DNA of 64,000 nucleotides. Origin: Rhodococcus gordoniae (GTDB lineage: Bacteria > Actinomycetota > Actinomycetes > Mycobacteriales > Mycobacteriaceae). A program made the translations under genes and the position numbers. How positions within the stretch are numbered: position 1 is the first letter of the stretch; each line of letters begins with the position of its first letter. Below the pieces are notes generated by a model. That model saw only the letters and a program-made list of their open reading frames with translations, was not told where the DNA came from and did not search any database. Positions 61,817 to 64,000 of this stretch are shown piece after piece. The stretch is taken from assembly GCF_001646655.1 (NCBI RefSeq), contig NZ_LPZN01000051.1, forward strand, positions 1 to 64,000, read 5' to 3'.

Positions 61817-62653
61817 ATGACGAACCTTCGCGATCGGATCATCGAAGAACTCGGGGTGAAGCCCTCCATCGACCCACGCGCCGAGATCGACGCGCGGGTG
61901 CAGTTTCTCGCCGACTACCTCCGAAGCACTCCCGCGAAGGGATTCGTGCTCGGCATCAGCGGCGGGCAGGACAGCACGCTCGCCGGCAAGCTCTCCCAGC
62001 TCGCGGCGGAGAAACTCCGCGCCGAGGGCCACACGGCGGAGTTCGTCGCGGTCCGTCTGCCCTACGGCAAGCAGGCCGACGAGCACGACGCCCTCGTCGC
62101 ACTGGAATTCATCGGCGCCGACCGCACGCTGGGCGTCGATGTCAAGCCCGGCGCCGACGCGACGGCCTCGGAGGCGGCCCGCGCGCTGTACGGCACCGAG
62201 ACGCGTCTGCGCGACTTCGTGCGCGGCAACATCAAGGCGCGCGAGCGCATGATGATCCAGTACGCGATCGCCGGCGAACTCGGCCACATCGTCGTCGGCA
62301 CCGATCACGCCGCCGAGGCGGTGACCGGCTTCTACACCAAGTACGGCGACGGCGGCGTCGACATCACTCCCCTGTCCGGTCTGACGAAGCGGCAGGGGGC
62401 GGCGCTGCTGCGCGAGCTCCGGGCGCCCGAGAGCACCTGGGTCAAGATCCCCACCGCCGACCTCGAGGACGACCGCCCCGCGCTGCCCGACGAGGAAGCG
62501 CTCGGCATGACCTACAGCGAGATCGACGACTACCTCGAAGGCAAGGACGTCACCGACGACCTCGCCGAGCGGCTCGAGGCGAAGTTCCTCGACACGCGGC
62601 ACAAGCGCACGATGCCCGTGGCGCCCTCCGATACCTGGTGGCGCAACGGTTAA
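61817..62653 (+). CDS. nadE: Ammonia-dependent NAD+ synthetase
   Basis: 278 residues, the short form without a glutaminase domain. The PP-loop is [38 protein letters not shown] is the NaAD-binding region and [16 protein letters not shown] follows. It makes NAD+ from nicotinate adenine dinucleotide, ATP and ammonia. Start ATG 61817 is preferred; an in-frame GTG lies 6 bases earlier. Its stop codon shares TTAA with the moaD stop. Confidence 0.95.
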   Translation: MTNLRDRIIEELGVKPSIDPRAEIDARVQFLADYLRSTPAKGFVLGISGGQDSTLAGKLSQLAAEKLRAEGHTAEFVAVRLPYGKQADEHDALVALEFIGADRTLGVDVKPGADATASEAARALYGTETRLRDFVRGNIKARERMMIQYAIAGELGHIVVGTDHAAEAVTGFYTKYGDGGVDITPLSGLTKRQGAALLRELRAPESTWVKIPTADLEDDRPALPDEEALGMTYSEIDDYLEGKDVTDDLAERLEAKFLDTRHKRTMPVAPSDTWWRNG

Positions 62654-62928
62654 CCACCCGCGAAGGGCGGCAGGACGTCCACTCGGGACCCGGCCGGGCG
62701 GCCGAGGTCCCGGGTGAGTTCGCCCGTACCGCCGTCGCCGGGCTCGAGCAGGAAGGCGGCCACCGACAGGACGCGCTCCATGCCGGGTCCGTAGCGGTCG
62801 ACGAGGACGGCGCGCAGCGCGCCGAGATCGGCGTCCACCGGCAGGTCGATCGTGTCCTTCTCCCGTCCGGCCGCGTCCGCCGCCGCGGCGAAGTACCGCA
62901 CCTCGATCCCGGTCGTCGCCTCAGCCAC
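62650..62928 (-). CDS. moaD: Molybdopterin synthase small subunit (MoaD/ThiS family)
   Basis: 92 residues, ubiquitin-like. [22 protein letters not shown] at the start (shown split: [15 protein letters not shown]) and the C-terminal Gly-Gly (PPFAGG) that is thiocarboxylated. It gives sulfur to cyclic pyranopterin. GTG start with an 8-base overlap into moaA. Confidence 0.9.
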   Translation of the reverse strand: MAEATTGIEVRYFAAAADAAGREKDTIDLPVDADLGALRAVLVDRYGPGMERVLSVAAFLLEPGDGGTGELTRDLGRPAGSRVDVLPPFAGG

Positions 62929-63979
62929 CGATAGCTCCCATGCTCCGCTGCGGCGGCGCGAAGTCCGCCGCGTCCATGCCGTGTCCGGCCCACTTGTTCC
63001 ACATCGCCCCACGCCACACCGCGGCGAGTTCGTCGTCGGTGGCGCCGCCCCGCAGGGCCGCGCGCAGGTCGGTCTCCCGGTCGCTGAACAGGCAGGACCG
63101 GACCGTTCCCTCGGCCGTGAGGCGCGTACGGTCGCAGTCGCCGCAGAACGAACGGGTGACCGACGCGATGATCCCGACGGTCGCCGGGCCGCCGTCGACG
63201 AGCCAGCGTTCGGCCGGCGCGGACGGATCCTCCCGTTCGGTCTCGGTGAGCGTGAACCGTCGGCCGAGCACGTCGAGCAACTGCTGGGCCGGCACCATCC
63301 GCGAACGCGCCCAGGTGTGATCGGCGTCGAGGGGCATCTGCTCGATGAACCGCAGCTCGACGCCCTCGTCCAGGCACCACGCCAAGAGGTCTGCCGCGCC
63401 TTCGAGCGTCTCCGGCATCAGGACGGCGTTGACCTTCACCCGTCCGAACCCGGCGGCCACCGCAGCCCGGATACCGTCGAGCACCGAATCGAGCCGGTCG
63501 CGGCGCGTGAGCCGCGCGAAGTGCTCGCGGTCGATGGTGTCGAGGGAGATGTTCACCCGGGTCAGTCCGGCGTCCGCCAGCGCCCGTGCACGATGCCGGA
63601 GACCGACCGCGTTGGTGGTCAGTGCGATCGGCAGGCCCGGCGTCTGCTCCGCGCATCCGGCGACGATGTCCTCGAGATCGCGGCGCATGAGCGGTTCCCC
63701 GCCGGTGAAGCGCACCTCGTGGACACCGAGCCGACCGGTGGCGATGCCTACCAGACGCACGATCTCGGCGCTCGTGAGCAGTTTGTCGCGGGGGATCTCT
63801 GGAAGTCCCTCGGCGGGCATGCAGTAGGTGCAGCGCAGCGAGCACTTCTCGGTGAGGGATACCCGCAGGTCGCGGGCGATGCGACCGAAACGGTCGAGAA
63901 GCTCGGGCACGTCGGGCCGATCGGACACGTCGTCTGCGCGATCGCGCACGACCGGGATGCCCATGTCCACCGCTGTCAT
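62921..63979 (-). CDS. moaA: GTP 3',8-cyclase
   Basis: 352 residues, radical-SAM enzyme starting molybdopterin synthesis. Radical-SAM cluster motif CSLRCTYC; second cluster in [13 protein letters not shown] and RSCLF; SAM-binding [11 protein letters not shown]. The C-terminus ends in Gly-Gly. Five genes upstream is a molybdoenzyme (paoABC), which needs this cofactor. Confidence 0.96.
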   Translation of the reverse strand: MTAVDMGIPVVRDRADDVSDRPDVPELLDRFGRIARDLRVSLTEKCSLRCTYCMPAEGLPEIPRDKLLTSAEIVRLVGIATGRLGVHEVRFTGGEPLMRRDLEDIVAGCAEQTPGLPIALTTNAVGLRHRARALADAGLTRVNISLDTIDREHFARLTRRDRLDSVLDGIRAAVAAGFGRVKVNAVLMPETLEGAADLLAWCLDEGVELRFIEQMPLDADHTWARSRMVPAQQLLDVLGRRFTLTETEREDPSAPAERWLVDGGPATVGIIASVTRSFCGDCDRTRLTAEGTVRSCLFSDRETDLRAALRGGATDDELAAVWRGAMWNKWAGHGMDAADFAPPQRSMGAIGG

Positions 63980-64000
63980 ACGACCATCGCTTTCATACAG

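Overview
The window is a GC-rich chromosomal segment of an actinomycete of the mycolic-acid group (Mycobacteriales), most likely a Rhodococcus or close relative. Three things support this. The genes start mostly with GTG or ATG and overlap by 4 bases in many places. There is an Emb-type arabinosyltransferase, which points to an arabinogalactan wall. The backbone gene order matches, as I recall it, the Mycobacterium tuberculosis block Rv3013 to Rv3053c (ACT protein, ligA, mnmA, cysteine desulfurase, plsC, OlsB-like, etfA/etfB, the methylglucose lipopolysaccharide genes, echA, nudix, ABC, serB2, ctaD, fecB, nrdFEIH). I saw no tRNA, rRNA, insertion sequence, prophage or CRISPR array.

Layout. 0.2-10 kb: ACT protein, then an accessory block (MalT-like LuxR regulator, glutamate decarboxylase, YhgE/Pip exporter with a degenerate ABC partner, amidohydrolase, membrane protein). 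10-19.3 kb: ligA, MetE-like protein, mnmA and cysteine desulfurase (tRNA thiolation), a PlsC/OlsB acyltransferase pair, and the electron transfer flavoprotein genes. 19.4-30.3 kb: rightward methylglucose-lipopolysaccharide-type genes (methyltransferase, GH57, GT4, GNAT), then amidase, hexapeptide acyltransferase, beta-propeller lipoprotein, two methyltransferases and an enoyl-CoA hydratase. 30.3-38.3 kb: NUDIX, ABC ATPase, glycogen debranching enzyme, PTH2-like protein, serB, ctaD. 38.5-41.2 kb: two iron-siderophore binding lipoproteins and a NUDIX protein. 41.1-44.4 kb: arabinosyltransferase. 44.5-48.6 kb: class Ib ribonucleotide reductase nrdH-I-E-F behind a paired NrdR-box-like site.

49.0-53.9 kb holds the most unusual system. 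It is a tightly coupled operon with a GH26 lipoprotein, a GAF-PP2C phosphatase, a membrane cellulose-synthase-like GT2 with an extra internal segment of about 145 residues, a STAS antagonist and an RsbW-type kinase. This looks like an exopolysaccharide synthase wired to a complete partner-switching module with no sigma factor in the operon. 53.9-57.6 kb is a PaoABC-like molybdenum aldehyde oxidoreductase. 57.8-59.2 kb is an FMN reductase divergent from a TetR regulator around a perfect palindrome. The rest holds META-domain lipoproteins, a nucleosidase/fructosamine-kinase pair, nadE and the molybdopterin genes moaD and moaA.

Several control elements are visible: strong hairpins after gadB, etfA, ctaD, nrdF and the FMN reductase; tandem operator boxes between etfB and the methyltransferase; an IdeR-like box before fecB; and several genes whose -10-like hexamer sits so close to the start codon that a leaderless mRNA is likely.
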